From positions 6,000,315 to 6,064,314 of the forward strand of contig NC_087382.1 of assembly GCF_963675165.1 (NCBI RefSeq): DNA of 64,000 nucleotides. The letters are read 5' to 3'. Below, in pieces: positions 33,205 through 46,822 of this stretch. The position numbers and the translations under genes were made by a program. The notes under the pieces are model-generated. The model had not been told where the DNA came from. It saw only the letters and a program-made list of their open reading frames with translations, and did not search any database. Within the stretch, counting starts at the first letter, position 1. Every line of letters starts with the position of its first letter. This DNA comes from Halichondria panicea (Eukaryota > Porifera > Demospongiae > Suberitida > Halichondriidae).

Positions 33205-35979
33205 ATGTCACAAGAAAACTCTACTTTGTCCCCCCGAGAGCAAGACTCTACGTACAACACTCCACAGCACCCAGAGCACCCAGTTGATTGCATTGCCCTA
33301 TCACTAGATGACCACCAAGAAGATACTGAGAGTCCACCAACTAGCTCTCTATTTCTGTGTCACTCTAATCTGAGTGCTCTGTTGGAAACAGCCACTGGTC
33401 TGTCACTAGGGGTAACCTCGGGAGAGCCTCAGGGTCGTGTTTGTGAGGGACCTAGAGAGGGATGTAACGTTGCCGGAACACAGCAGAGCTCTAGAAGGTG
33501 AGTGTGTATTGTATTGATACTACTAAAGGTGTATTAACGTTCACAGTTGTGTACCTGTATTCAGCCTAAAAATGGGGAAAATATGCATTCTGGGCAATGC
33601 AGTCGGTAGGTTTCTTGCTTCTTGTTAATATTAAAGAATGTATGTTTGGGATTGTAAAATGTATATGTAAGCTTGCAGTTAGTTTTATATCAAGGGTGTA
33701 TAAGCTACAGTAGTTGGGGCTTACAGCACTACCCTAGCAGTATTATGATTCCTGGAATCACAAGTACTGTGTTGATTTATTATAATTTCTTTCACTCATA
33801 GCATCCCATTAACAAATGATTTGGTTATTCATTAATGCCATTAGAACATTGGAGCTGTGCCAAATTCACGATTCTCTTTTTTTAGTATGCATTATGTATT
33901 GAAACTATAGTGTACGTAGTAAGAAAGTTTACTTTTGTGGAAGTTAGTTTTTACCTCATTGTTTACATTCAGGATGTCTTGTGTGCTTGCATGTGCTCTC
34001 AGCATGCTTCACTTATTGGTAATAGACTACCTAACTGTAGTGTTACTTTGTACATGCAGTGTTGCCTTTGTACATGCAGTGTTGCCTTTGTACATTAGTG
34101 TTGCCTTTGATCATTTCCACCCCACTTGTCCAACTCAATTAGTTTTGTGAAATTCACTGCTGCAGCATTAGCTCTCGTTTAATGGCTGCTTTGCTCAACA
34201 AGATATTAACCACTAATCACATGTACATGCGCATGTATGCTTTTGTGGGCATGTGCAAGTGGGGTATAAGGTAGTGTGTCCATGTATAGACACTGCTGCT
34301 CAATGATCAATGAAGTGCTAGTAGTAAGAGCTTCTACATGTATATTCCCCACCAATAAACTTTTGTTTTCAAAGGTTTTATGAAATTTATAACTAAGCAA
34401 AATGGAATGTACATCAACCTTTGAAGAAGACATAATATTGCATATCACTATGGTTGCCATGGTGTCTCATAGATAACCTATTACTGTAAACATTGAGTTC
34501 ACCTATCATTTAATATAAAGTGAGTTAACAGTTAATTAATTTGCCCCAAAGAATATTTACAGCGTGTGTTAAATCTGTAGTCGGCCTATTTATTAAATCC
34601 AAAGAGGCCAAAGAGGGACGACTATGGAAGGTTTTCTTTATTTACACTTTGCCTATTTTCTATGAAGAATTTGATTGCTTTAATAAATAACTAATTGAGA
34701 AATTTTTGACGTTAGCATCAATTGAAGATTGTGTTTACTGCGAGGCTTTATTTAGCTAGTCTTGTGATCTCAAATTAGCTCCCTAGAGACATCACAGTGT
34801 GTTCAGTTGCCAAGCTTAAGTCAAGCTTACATTGTATTAGTAAATCATTCGTTACATTGTTATGATTTGTATCTTCACACAAAAAGTAACAGTCATCAGA
34901 TGGAGACATGTACGTACAGTACATGCTACTGTAACAGTACATACTCATAGCACTGACCTATATTTCGATTGATAAATCATTTCAATTTTGTCGCATTATA
35001 TAAATATTGTCAGACTACTTACATTGTACCTGTTGTACATGTGAGTTTCCCATGCATCAAAATGTAAGCTTAAGTCTGGGTCCTTGTTGAACAGTGAGAA
35101 TCTCTAGAGGGAGAGATAAGGTACATTTAATTTACTCCCACCTTTAGGCACTATCTAATGTTGTGGTGTGACCACACTGTACCCTCTCCCACCTTGGTTT
35201 CCTTATCTTATGTTGTATATCAGCTGGAGTCACTGGGTGACCACATTGTACCCTCTCCCACATTTTAGGCCTTTTGAGGTTAATTGGTGTTCTCTGTAAT
35301 AGTATTCATAGCTTCCTTAATTAGATATAGCAAGTGGGCTACATCTAGGCTTGAGGCTATTATGCTCCAAATTTTACCGATTATTCTATTCTCCAATTCC
35401 CAAGCTATAGCCTATTATTCTCAGTGATTTAGCCCATTATTCTCATAAAAAAATTATTATTTTTCATTAAAATCACAATAAAAATCATATTTTGATAAAT
35501 TGCAACACAAGGAAGTCTCTACATAATGATATAATAATGTACATAGTCCTGAAGAGCATTGTCTTGCTGATCACCAAACGAAGTGCCTTGAGTTGATCCA
35601 ACATCTATATGTCTCTACTTGTTGGAACTGGAATTGGCTTCAGTAGGTTCAGTAATCTAATCTCTTGATTTTCTTCAGATTCCATATAAAGTACTAGCAG
35701 TCTACTATACTGTCTATGGTCTGTCTTTACCGGTAAGGCTAGCTAGCTAGCTAGCTGCAGTCTAGTCCAGAGATCAGATCAGAGCTAGAGTACAATCAAT
35801 GGTAATTGTGCTTTATTTAGAATGCTAACCACGTGGCATAATTATTCCCACCCACTCTACCGTTTATTCCCGCATAATTCCTAATGCTCCAAGCTACCCA
35901 TTATTCTCAAAATTATGCTCGCATAATCGCCGCATCCCTAGCTACATCTGTAAAAATACCCATTATCCGTAGCACTCAT

Positions 35980-36054
<75 letters not shown>

Positions 36055-39000
36055 CCGGAACAAGAACTAGTGAATCAGCGAGAAATACAGGTACATTGTA
36101 CAGTGTGCGGATTGTGATATCAGTGATATAATAATTATACGTGTACTTTACTCACTGACTGGCATGGATCATATCTCTCATTTAGTTTTACAGTGCTTTG
36201 TTTTGCAGTTTACTATTATCAGTTCCCAGGTCAACTCACTGTTTCCAGCTGAGTGCCTTGTTGTACTTTACTTATTTAATATTGTTGTATTTATAACATG
36301 TTTACAATATCAACCAGTTCCTGCATGTACACATGTATAATTTCTCACACAGTCTGTTGAGATTCACTTGCCATTGGACAGTTACCATGGCGTCCATGAT
36401 CCGAGGCTCCCCCAGTTGGCCCCGCCCATTCCAGTAAGCACACTCTGTGAGAAGACTACCACTTCTCAGCCGACCACACCCACCCCTCATGGTGATTATC
36501 TATTATGGTCACTCTACATGTATGTTTAAGCTGGTCACTCTCTATTATACATATACAGCCAGGTTAACTAATAGGCTCATAATACATGGCGTACATGCAT
36601 GTACATGTAGCGTGAGTTTCAACCTGTGTACATTATAGCCAGTGATGGTGTGCCTAGTAGAAACTGATTACAATGTAAATTGTACTATTTATTGTTATGT
36701 ACTGTATTTTTGTAGGTGAAGATTGTACGTACAGTAGGGTACAGACATAATTATAACTGATCGATATGTGTTATGTTTTGTATTGTAGTGCATGTAGGGC
36801 TCATGTTGTGTACTGGCACTCAGACTTTGTATAATCAGACACTCACTTAAATTTATACGAACTGTATGGCTGCACAGTTCAGATGCGATTGTCCGCCCAA
36901 CAACAGAAGCCTTACTCTAGTCCCCTGATCAATCTTTAGTTGGTAATTTGATTACCCTTTATTCAATTTCACACACACACGCAGCTCTTCTGTTGGCCCC
37001 ACGTACCCTTCATCACTCCCCTGTACGAACTCGAGGTGAACCCTCACACATCTCACACCATCACAGCTCTCCCATACACCCACGTCCCGAACATGCCTCT
37101 GATCGTTTGCTATGTTCACAAATAAGCATTCCCATGGACCAAATCGACGAAGAGGAGGCATCTCAAGTGAGTGTTGCCTCTCGGTCGTTCCCCTACTCTC
37201 AACGCAGCAGCATGGCTTCATCGATGTCCTCCATGCCCACTAACGAAGGGGAAATCCCTTACAACTTTTACCGGCCGGATTCATTCCAAACCCATTCCCG
37301 GAATGTATCCGAGACGCCATCTTTACCCCCATTCCACTGTTCGAGTACATCTTCAGCATATCATTCAAGAAACTCATCATTCGGTTCTCAATTTAGTAGT
37401 TCGTGTTTCGAATCTGATAGTGTTTTGACTGATATTGATTCTTGTCTAGCGGCGCACTCTGGTAGCCATGGAGATATCAAACATCCAATCAGATTGCAGG
37501 ATCCCCGTATTTTAAGACTGAGTGAATCATCACACATGTCATACACTTCTGAATGGAGCTTACGTCATCACATGAATCGACCTATCGGATTATCCAATCA
37601 ATCCCCGAACCTCGATGAAACACTTCAACATATGGAAAGTTTCGAGGAACGCAAGAAGCTAGCCAAACTCAAGACCTCTGAATGGATCAAGAGACAGTTG
37701 AATGTGTGTAGAGACTCTGTAGTGCAAGTTAAAGTGAGCTCCAAGACCAAACACGTAGTGCACTTCAATGTGAGGGCTGGGGACGTGATTGTGTGGGAGT
37801 TTGCCACCAAGAAGAAGGACATTGCCTTTGGTGAGCTATAATACCTGATTGTAATATTAGTGTTGAGTTTGTGTGTAGATAGTTAAGCCATAGCATATAA
37901 TGGTCAATAAGTCAATGGTCTACATGTCATGTATACCATTGTGAATTTGTTTTTCATTATTATATAATACGGTAGTGTGTTTGTGTGTCTGTGTGTCTGT
38001 GTACAGCTGCTCAAGGATCAATGAAGTGCAAATAAGAGTTTCTATAGGCTTCTAGTCATGTTTTCTTGGATTTTAATTCGTGGATTTGCAAAATAATGCT
38101 TGGTTCTCGAGTTATGCCTAGTTTTGCTTACTTAGAATGACATTGCAGCTTTTTCAGAAGAGTGCGTAGCAAATCTTGTCTGTGGAGTGTTGCTACTCTA
38201 CTTAGTAGTTAGCTCTGCACTAAAACGCTAGCTATTGGTAGCTGCAAGATGAGAAGAGAGCTGCAAGGCTCTGCTGATGCATCCACTATAATTTTAGACT
38301 TGGACTTTTGGCATCGATCGTTTTTTGAAAAATCATGGTGGATCATTACCCACTCTTCGAGTTTGCCTGTGATTCTGGATTCTCTGCCAATGCAGTAACA
38401 TAAATCAGTAATGCAAAAATGTTCATCAAGATGTATAATAAGTTGTGTATAAGCTATTGCTAATAGCTAGTAGCTTTATTATGTTATTTTGCTTTGACAC
38501 CTCCACCGAGGCATCAGCACCCGTGGTGCTTTCATTATGACCGTACAATTTTGTTTTAATGTATATAGTTATTGTAAATGTTGTGTCAAGATATTGGGCC
38601 GACATAAATTTTGTAGCGTACATGTACAAACAGATGCATGTACCTTACAGAGTAAAGAGTGTACATGTACCTCCCAGAGTACCTGTATGTACATGTATAT
38701 ACTGCACTGTCATCCATGTAGCACTGTCATCCATGTATTGCAATTGCTGAGTCAGTGGTATTTAACCATAATTCACTCTCTCTACAGGTGTACTGTTTGA
38801 AGCCACACAAGTGGCCACAGTGGACCCCAATGAAGCCACGGAAGAGCAGTGCCCCGAAGACAAGATAGTATCCATTCTGCCAATGTTCCGGATGAACACT
38901 CACACACGACCTGTGTTTGGCACACACACCACAACTCGCGACGGCGTCTACGAGATTGTCTTTGATAACACGTACTCTAGGTGAGGGTGTTTGTGTGATG

Positions 39001-39429
39001 TAAACATGTGTTGCATTTGTATAGTCGGTGAGAGCATCCATGCACGTACATGTACATGTAAAGACAGTACACTAAGTAGAGGCAGGATGTTTTGGGCATA
39101 TGTAGACTCATGATTCCATTTGTCAAAAAAATTAATGTTGGGGACTGAATGCAGGTGGTGCAATTATTAATTTCTCAGAGTGTACAAGGAGGTTAATATA
39201 ACATACATACATTTCTATAAGAATAATTATATAGGCATGTATGAATTGGTGTTTTTGTACCTTAATTATTATGTACACGGCTTCACCACTCACCCACCCC
39301 ACCCCCACACACCACACACACACTCACATGCACACACTTCTCTCTCGCTTCAGGTTCTTCGCTAAAGAGTTGTTCTACAGAATCACTACCCAACCTCTCG
39401 AACCAAACTCAAATTATTCGCAACAGTGA
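33205..39429 (+). CDS. GOLD-domain protein with long Ser-rich N-terminus
   Basis: Six exons are supported: 33205-33497, 36054-36090, 36353-36491, 36985-37830, 38788-38980 and 39354-39429. They encode 527 residues, all in phase, with TGA at 39427. The ATG at 33205 is preceded in frame by TAA at 33190. The first about 370 residues are low-complexity, rich in Ser, His and Pro (SSMASSMSSMPTNEGE), and probably disordered. A short charged helix follows (ERKKLAKLKTSEWIKRQLN). A GOLD domain occupies about residues 395-520: HVVHFNVRAGDVIVWEF, KKKDIAFGVLFEA, then DGVYEIVFDNTYSRFFAKEL. GOLD domains occur in p24/TMED8-, SEC14-like and FYCO1-type trafficking proteins and bind partner proteins or membranes. 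There is no signal peptide or membrane span, so it is cytosolic. Several acceptors follow CA-repeats. The closest family member is uncertain. Confidence 0.82.
35981..36052 (+). repeat. (CA)36 microsatellite abutting a 3' splice site
   Basis: An uninterrupted CA tract of about 72 bp is followed directly by the G that completes the acceptor of exon 2 (36054) of the GOLD gene. It replaces the usual pyrimidine tract. Confidence 0.9.
37965..38537 (-). mobile_element. Repeat family aatgaaagcaccgc, inverted copy in a GOLD-gene intron
   Basis: This is the reverse complement of the family at 31897-32433: it opens ggtagtgtgtttgtgtgtc and ends agcacccgtggtgctttcat. It lies in the intron between exons 4 and 5. 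The segment at about 38115-38150 provides the empty site for the insertion seen at 11894-12156. Confidence 0.72.
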
Positions 39430-39694
39430 GCAGTTCTTTGAAATTACTTGCTCTTGTTACGTACCATTCTTGTTATTGCTTAATTAAATCTTTTTATATC
39501 AGCGCGCACAACACTAAATCTCTGCAAATGTCTTATATCATGATTAGCATTTTTAGAACTTAGTCAATTGAGGTAGTATAATTATGCGTTGTCACCATTC
39601 TCTCATCAGATTTAAATGATGATGTACGTGCTGCCAATAATAATAACATTATTAATTATCACCAACATCTGAATGAAATTTTAATTTTTTGCTA

Positions 39695-40081
39695 TACCGT
39701 ATATCTTCTGACAGCAAAAAATAATTATTTTGGAAATTGTCTGGGTATAATTGGAACAGATTTTTATAGAGCATGAGAAGTGTCCGTAATTAGAACAAGC
39801 AAGCAGCTGCATGCGAGCTAGCTAAGTTTTAGGTAGGATTGAATAGTTGCACTAACTATCTAAAACTAGCTACTCAAAGCTATCTAACTGCAGCACTCTA
39901 AGTCTTACTTGCCGTCTATGAATGGTAACTCAACTTTTCAAGGTAGATTGTCCAGATATTTAGAACAAATGTAATATATTAAGTACTGGAGTGTCCATTG
40001 TATTAAAACAACGAAAATTGCCCAAAAGAGTGTCCGGGGTAATTAATTAGAAGTGTCCGATAAATTAGAAGATATACGGTA
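39695..40081. mobile_element. TIR element, taccgtatatcttctgac ends
   Basis: taccgtatatcttctgac at the left is inverted as taaattagaagatatacggt at the right. Interior motifs (tgtccg, attagaa) are shared with the ends. It is non-coding and the first of three elements packed end to end. Confidence 0.65.
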
Positions 40082-40098
40082 CCTATAATTATATTATG

Positions 40099-40450
40099 CA
40101 GTAGACTCTCGCTATATTCCGGCTTTCTGAAGTATATAGCCGTATACTGGGCTGCCCCAAACTAGGTTTTCAATGCACGTTTATTACGGCCAGATTTGAT
40201 GTTTTGGGTGTGGTTTTTGGCGGATAAAATTGGATACAGAGCTAGCAGAATGATTCGATCATTATCTTTCATTGTCCTCGAGACAGAACCACAATCATTA
40301 AATTCAAGGTACATGTATATATTATATGAGGTAAGGTCATTTTTTTAGCCATGGCTATTTTCTAAAAGATGTATGGCCAACTTGCTATTCCGGCCAAGTT
40401 GCACTGTCCGTATAATATAGGATGGCCGGATTAATTAACGAGAGTCTGCT
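40099..40450. mobile_element. TIR element, cagtagactctcg ends
   Basis: cagtagactctcgctatat and ttccgg at the left face ccggattaattaacgagagtctgctg at the right (imperfect). No ORF is present. Confidence 0.62.
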
Positions 40451-40668
40451 GTGTAGAGGGTTATTTTCGTATGGTGGAAATTTTCGTATTTAGAGGATCA
40501 TCCAAAAATTAAAACTGCAAAAATTTTCTACAACAGGTCTGTCTACATCACTATTCTAAATTCTGAATTGTACGAATAATTATTTAGAACACGACGGTAA
40601 TTGTGGGTAGTTCATATATAATTATTATACGAAAGTTTGCACTTATGTACGAAAATTACTCGTTGGCT
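40451..40668. mobile_element. MITE related to the taccgtat..agcggg family
   Basis: agagggttattttcgtatgg at the left and cgaaaattactcg at the right, with internal ttttcgta/tacgaaa repeats, resemble 6501-6678. It directly follows the previous element. Confidence 0.5.
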
Positions 40669-40946
40669 GCCTTTTCTTCAGGTGGTTGTTATATAAGAGC
40701 TGCATGAAAGGCTCCGGTATGCAAGAAAAAAAATTATTACTCCTTATTTTATGCAAATTAGAACACTCAATTATATATATTAAAACACAGACAACAAAAC
40801 AGACGAAATAAGTGCACTGAATAGTATAATATAGCTATGGTCGGAAATTGATTCATGAATCGCTGAGCGGTACACATAAAATAATAGTATGCGGAGACAC
40901 ACACGAACACACACGCAGTTAAAAATAAGTCCGAGTGTGCAGAATT

Positions 40947-43900
40947 TCAACTGTGGAAAGTGATACCAGGAACAACGTATATTGAGGTACCTGCAGAGGG
41001 AGAGAGCATGGGGTAAAATAGTAGGAGTAATTATATAGTCATGTGACAAGACATAATTATAACATTCATTTGTGGGGGCTTGACAGAGAGTGAAAATGCA
41101 TGTATGGGTACATGCATAATTATGTACATGTAATTAAACCCTTGCTGCATAACGTTAAGACCCACACAAATATGTTATTATCTGTAGCAAAAAGTTCATA
41201 AATTCTGTACGTAATTACACTGTACATAGCAATGAACGAGGGAGTTGATACTATATAGTCTAAGAACCAACCAGGTAAAAGATTAAATTAGTAAGCACAG
41301 TGAACCTGTTATACAATAGTGGTCACTCTTGCATTATTGGATGGTATATAGAGGGTATATAGAATAACAGAGGCTAAACATATAAACGAGGTAGCCTATG
41401 GTGACCACAATAGATTTCACTGCACATGTATACATGCACACCCTGACTCGACATAGTTTTAGACTTACTGTCGGGAATAGTGTTCACAAACTTGGGAAAC
41501 AATGAAAAATACTCGTGCTCAAGGGCGTCATTTGCGGAGATCCTCCGAGAGGGTATCAACTGGATCATGTGAGTAGCCAGGTCACCTGCTCTCAGGGACG
41601 TCGACAGCCTGGTGTGTGGGGGGGGGGGGGGAGATTGGTATCAAAATATGGAAAAATGACTGAAAATGTTATCATGCATTAAAGCCAAGTATAGGCATGT
41701 GGGCTACACGTACACTTAGAACTGTGTGCTATCATAAGTACATTTATCTCGAGCACTGCAGACTACATAAACATGTACTGTACTAAATTAATGATGCTCA
41801 CATTGGTGACACTGCCTCCAGCTGTCTTGTCGGGCATATCTTGAAGTGATCTGTATGGTGAGAAAATGGTGACAAATCGATCAGGTCAGTTTATAGGAGG
41901 TCTTACATGGTTTGTACTCGGGATAGGACGACACTCCCGGCCACGTCTCCTCTGTGGGGGTGCCTAGGACCTGTGGGGGTACATAATTATGAGTGTATCA
42001 TTATTAATAAGCTGTGAGTATATACATGTACACTGTAGTATCGAAACTATATTCCATTATCCTAATGTTTGCAGAATCAAATCAAGCAGATACATGCACA
42101 CTTGAAACAAGATGAAACCTACTCCATGGAATGATTATAGATACTTTTATAGTGCACTTACACCCCATATCTTATTGAGTTGATCTGGTACTCCCTTGAT
42201 TCCTGGGAACAGTGGCTTCCCCGTCAGCATCTCCACAAATATACAGCCAACACCCCTGTGCATGTGAGTGCTCAGTTTATAACAGCTCATTTCATGATCT
42301 TAATGGCCACTACTGAAGAAAAGCCAGCTGTGCAGGCACCTAAGTGTACAAAGCCTATGCACCTCTGAATACTTGTTCCCTAAAGATGTCTGAGTTAATT
42401 CCACTACTTGAGGATCGATATACAATACCAGCTAACTCAGGATATAGTTTACACGTACATACATGTACAGTGTATGTAAAAGCTGGTAAGGCATCATCTA
42501 AGCACAAGTAGTCTGTCATGGTAAAGCATTATATGGAAATGGTCATCAGCTTAATAATTATCTTACCACATGTCCAGAGGTGTGGAGTAATCAATGGAGC
42601 CCATGAGAACATCAGGCGGTCTGTACCAGAGTGTGACCACCTCATGAGAGTAGGTATGTGTCGGTACTGACTTGGCACGGGCCAACCCTGTGAGTGTGTG
42701 TGTGTGTAGGGGGAAGGGGATCCGGAGGTGATTGTGTGACAGCTACTGTATAATGTATATACAATTATGCAGTGAAACGTTGCGAATACAATTCACAACA
42801 GGTGTTCCTTATTCAGAGGAAACGTTTGGGATAGAAGCACTGCATGTCCTTTGTAGAGGAGTATTCAAGATACATCCTCAATACATACCAACTAACATAC
42901 TAGACATTTCCTGGTAGAAGTTTTCTGTAACTAAAGAAATATACTCAATTAACGAGTGCAGCGTGTGTTTGCCAACAAATGTGCGCAGGAAGCTATACCA
43001 TACTAGAAGTCTGTCTCTACCAGTACAATAGTGTATCCACCATGCATCATGTACTTTAATGCATATACAGCATTCCATTTTTATAGACTCCACAATTCTG
43101 TCTCACTGGCCAGATACCGCACAAATAAAACCAAGTTGCTAAGCACCAACTAACACCTGTTACCTAAATGTACTAGTAGGAATTGATGCTATTGCAGTCC
43201 TGACTGAAACCCGTGCAACAGTTCTGAGACTCAAAGGAAGCTTTATAAGATATGTGAAGGCACTGTAGGTCCCACCTAGTTAGTTACAAAACAACACCTC
43301 GACAAAGACAACCTCCGTATAATGATGATCAAAATTATAATTTCAAATTTTTAAGGGTAAAGTTCCACTGTATATGTACGTATACAGAAGTACCGTATAG
43401 CGGGTAATTATTCGTGGTTGTGAGCAATATTTAGTCATTTTGTGGATAATATTTTCGTGGTTGCTGCTTGCACTGCAGGTAAAGGTAGGCAAGGTCGCTT
43501 CATTCGTGGGTAAAATATTTGTTGTCAGACCTTCAACCACGAAAACCACGAATATCTTGCACCACGAAAATTACCCGCTGTACGGTACTGGTACCTGATT
43601 AATCATTTATACTTTGTCTAGTTAATGATCTTTACCAACACTCACCAAAATCAGCCAGTTTCAGCTCCCCAGTGTTGCTGATGAGGAGGTTCTGTGGTTT
43701 CAGGTCTCTATGCAATATCTTCCTCTTGTGACAGAATGCCAGTCCCCGTAGCAACTGGTACATGAACAGCTGTACATTGTGTGGGTCCAATGGTCCGGGA
43801 TGCTTCTCCATATAGCGACTCAAGTCCGTGTCCTAAGTAAGTAAGGTGTACAGTGTGTATGTACATGTACATGTATATAGAACACGGCTGACACATGTAC

Positions 43901-44326
43901 ATGCATGGCCGACACATGTACATGCATGTGCCATTGTTACTAACTGTAGTAGGTATAGGAGAGTTTTGGCTACTTAAGGATTGAGTATGTGTGGCGGGTC
44001 ATTGGGGCGTGACTTACATTGTATTCCTATTAGGACTACCCCCATCAATACATACCATCAAAAGTATTAGCACAAAATGTACATACAAGTGTATACACAC
44101 AATTAAATTAATAGGAGGAGCACTTGTTGTTAGAAAAACACCTTAATGCATAATTAAGTATAATGGTACAGTAAGTGTACAGTAAATGACATGTACATGT
44201 AGACTGTGCACACTGTCCTAACTCACCACGCATTCGAAGACAAATGTTAGATTGGTGGCAGTGTGTACGATGTCGTGCAGCGTCACAATATTAGCATGCT
44301 TGAGTCCTTTGAGCAGAGAGGCTGTG

Positions 44327-44386
<60 letters not shown>

Positions 44387-46748
44387 CGTGCGTGACAGAC
44401 AATGATCCGAGAATTTATTGGAATCAATTAGCATGTACAGTTTGTAATTCGAAGGCAGCTACAAAATGACTAGTATACATGACTGTATGTATATACTATC
44501 ACAGTCATTGTACATGTATGAGCCAACAATTACATGTAAACTACACATGTACATACTATACTCTAATTACAAGGGAACAAAGAGTACAGCTGGTACATGA
44601 ACATAATGTTTAGGGACTACCAGCCCGTAATGTTCTGTACTATACAGTTAATTTTTTTATTACAACACACCCTCACCTTCTCTAATGGCTGTGAATGGTG
44701 TCCCCTCTTCGGCGTTGAGACGTATCTCTTTCATAGCAACCGACTGTCCGTTGATGTTACTGATACCGCGGTACACAGTCGCGTACGACCCCTCCCCCAG
44801 AGCTTCCAGCTTATGGTATGTCTCTAGGCGACCAAATGGAGATGATGCCTGGAATAGAAAATTGCAATAAACTATTATACCAAAACTGGATGGTTACCTG
44901 CAAAGGATGCCTATACACCTACTGAAGTCAAAATCATTATACAAGCTACGTGTACAACACATCTAACATCTAACGAGAAATGTACATGTAGCATTACAGA
45001 TTTACAGATCTGTCAAGCAAATAAACAATTCAGTCTTATTCTTCAAAACATGTTTTCCCACGTGTACTTCCTCATACAAGTAATCAATGTTGCCCCCCAA
45101 ACCACTGACTAGATCAAAGCAGCTCACTACCAGTACAGCTGACCTCTTCAATGAGCCACACTTCTCATCACACCTGTACATCTTGTATACAAACAGCTTT
45201 AGGCCCACAAAGTGTTTTTGGGATTGGCGTCTACAGTGTACATGTGTTACAGGGCAGACTGCCAACTGTTAACGCACACACCCACATTACCATGCACCCG
45301 TCAACAGACACTAGGATTAAGTGGGCTTCTATTTTCACTGTCCCAGCTGTAAGTTCAGCCAGCTAGTAATAATGGTATTCAACAACACTTGTATTGAAAC
45401 CACTTGACTACATGTACACTATTGTGAAATGCACCAAAACGGATGTCCCTCTATTTAATCATTAAGAGAAATCTTCTGCATAATACCATACATTATACTT
45501 ATAGCCTCCTTTAAATTTAAATTATATTTAGGGGACAAAGTCGAGTAGATAGTTACAGTGTTCAATATAGATAACATACAACTTTAGACCATAAATTATA
45601 CGTGTAATTATACACTGGTTGCAGAGTCTTCTTTGCGTTAATATACAGCCTACAGTGTAGCTTGCTATTCTAAATAATAGTTATACGCTGAGTCTAAGGT
45701 CTCTATGGGATTATGAGACCCTGAGGGCCCGAGGCTGTCGCATCCCGAGCGTAGCAAGACATGTGATTTTTTGCTCCACTGATCTCATAGTTACAGTTTT
45801 ACATACGTGTACATAAAATTAATGAGCTCTCAATAAGTTTACCTCAGAGTATCTCCTCCTCGGTATTGATCCCGTGGACCCGAATGCCTTGGTAGGGGGT
45901 CGGATGGGATGGGAGGGGCCAATGGTGGCGTACGAGGGGGGTTGGCTAGACACAGAGGTTCTTTCCGTGGGGATTATCTCTTCTGTGGGACTAAAGGCCT
46001 GCAGAGAGATAAAAGGAATTAATGAACTATGAACTATTGAGAATGGATCCCACTATATTATACATGTACAGTTACATGTACACAGTTCCAATAACAATGT
46101 TTTCTACATGTACACAGTATGTAGAAAAGACAGTTCACAGATTTTCAACAAGCCCCATGAATATTTCAGTCGCAAAACGCGTAAATGCACTACAGTTCAA
46201 TTATTATAAACAAACAGGATCGAGGCTGCAACTCTGGTAAAATGTTATCCAGGGTTGTATTAGCATTTGGTGCATACAATGTACAATGTGGGTGCGATCT
46301 CAGACAGCCTAAAAACACTAAATTTCTTAGAGGGGAGATTCCCTAGACCTCCCTAAGATGTGCGATAGCACAGGGATATACGTACAGCGCTCTCCCCACT
46401 CCAAATTTGCATTAACAAAAATACAAAACATTATTTTTTGATCCTTAAAAATTATGCCTGCTACACAGTTCTATTAAGGTAGCTACTGTAAACACGCTGT
46501 ATAATGTACTCACCAATGATTTTGGTCGTTGTGTTCGTCGTTTACTGGCAGGTGGTCTCTCGACAGACCCAGCGGTGGTGGGGCTGATCTCACGAGGGGA
46601 GGGGGAGGGGTCTTTGGGGCTGGGACTGACACTAAGTCGCAGGAAACCCTCCGATAGTCGTCTCTTGAGTTTCTTGATACGGCTCTCTTTGAGGATGTTC
46701 GTCTCACTGTGGATACGCTTAGAGGGGGCTGTGTGTGTGTGTGAGGGT

Positions 46749-46822
<74 letters not shown>

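Noticed and set aside
35884-36117. 77-codon plus-strand ORF with a His-Thr run
   Set aside because: It reads through the (CA)36 tract; the real exon begins only at 36054.
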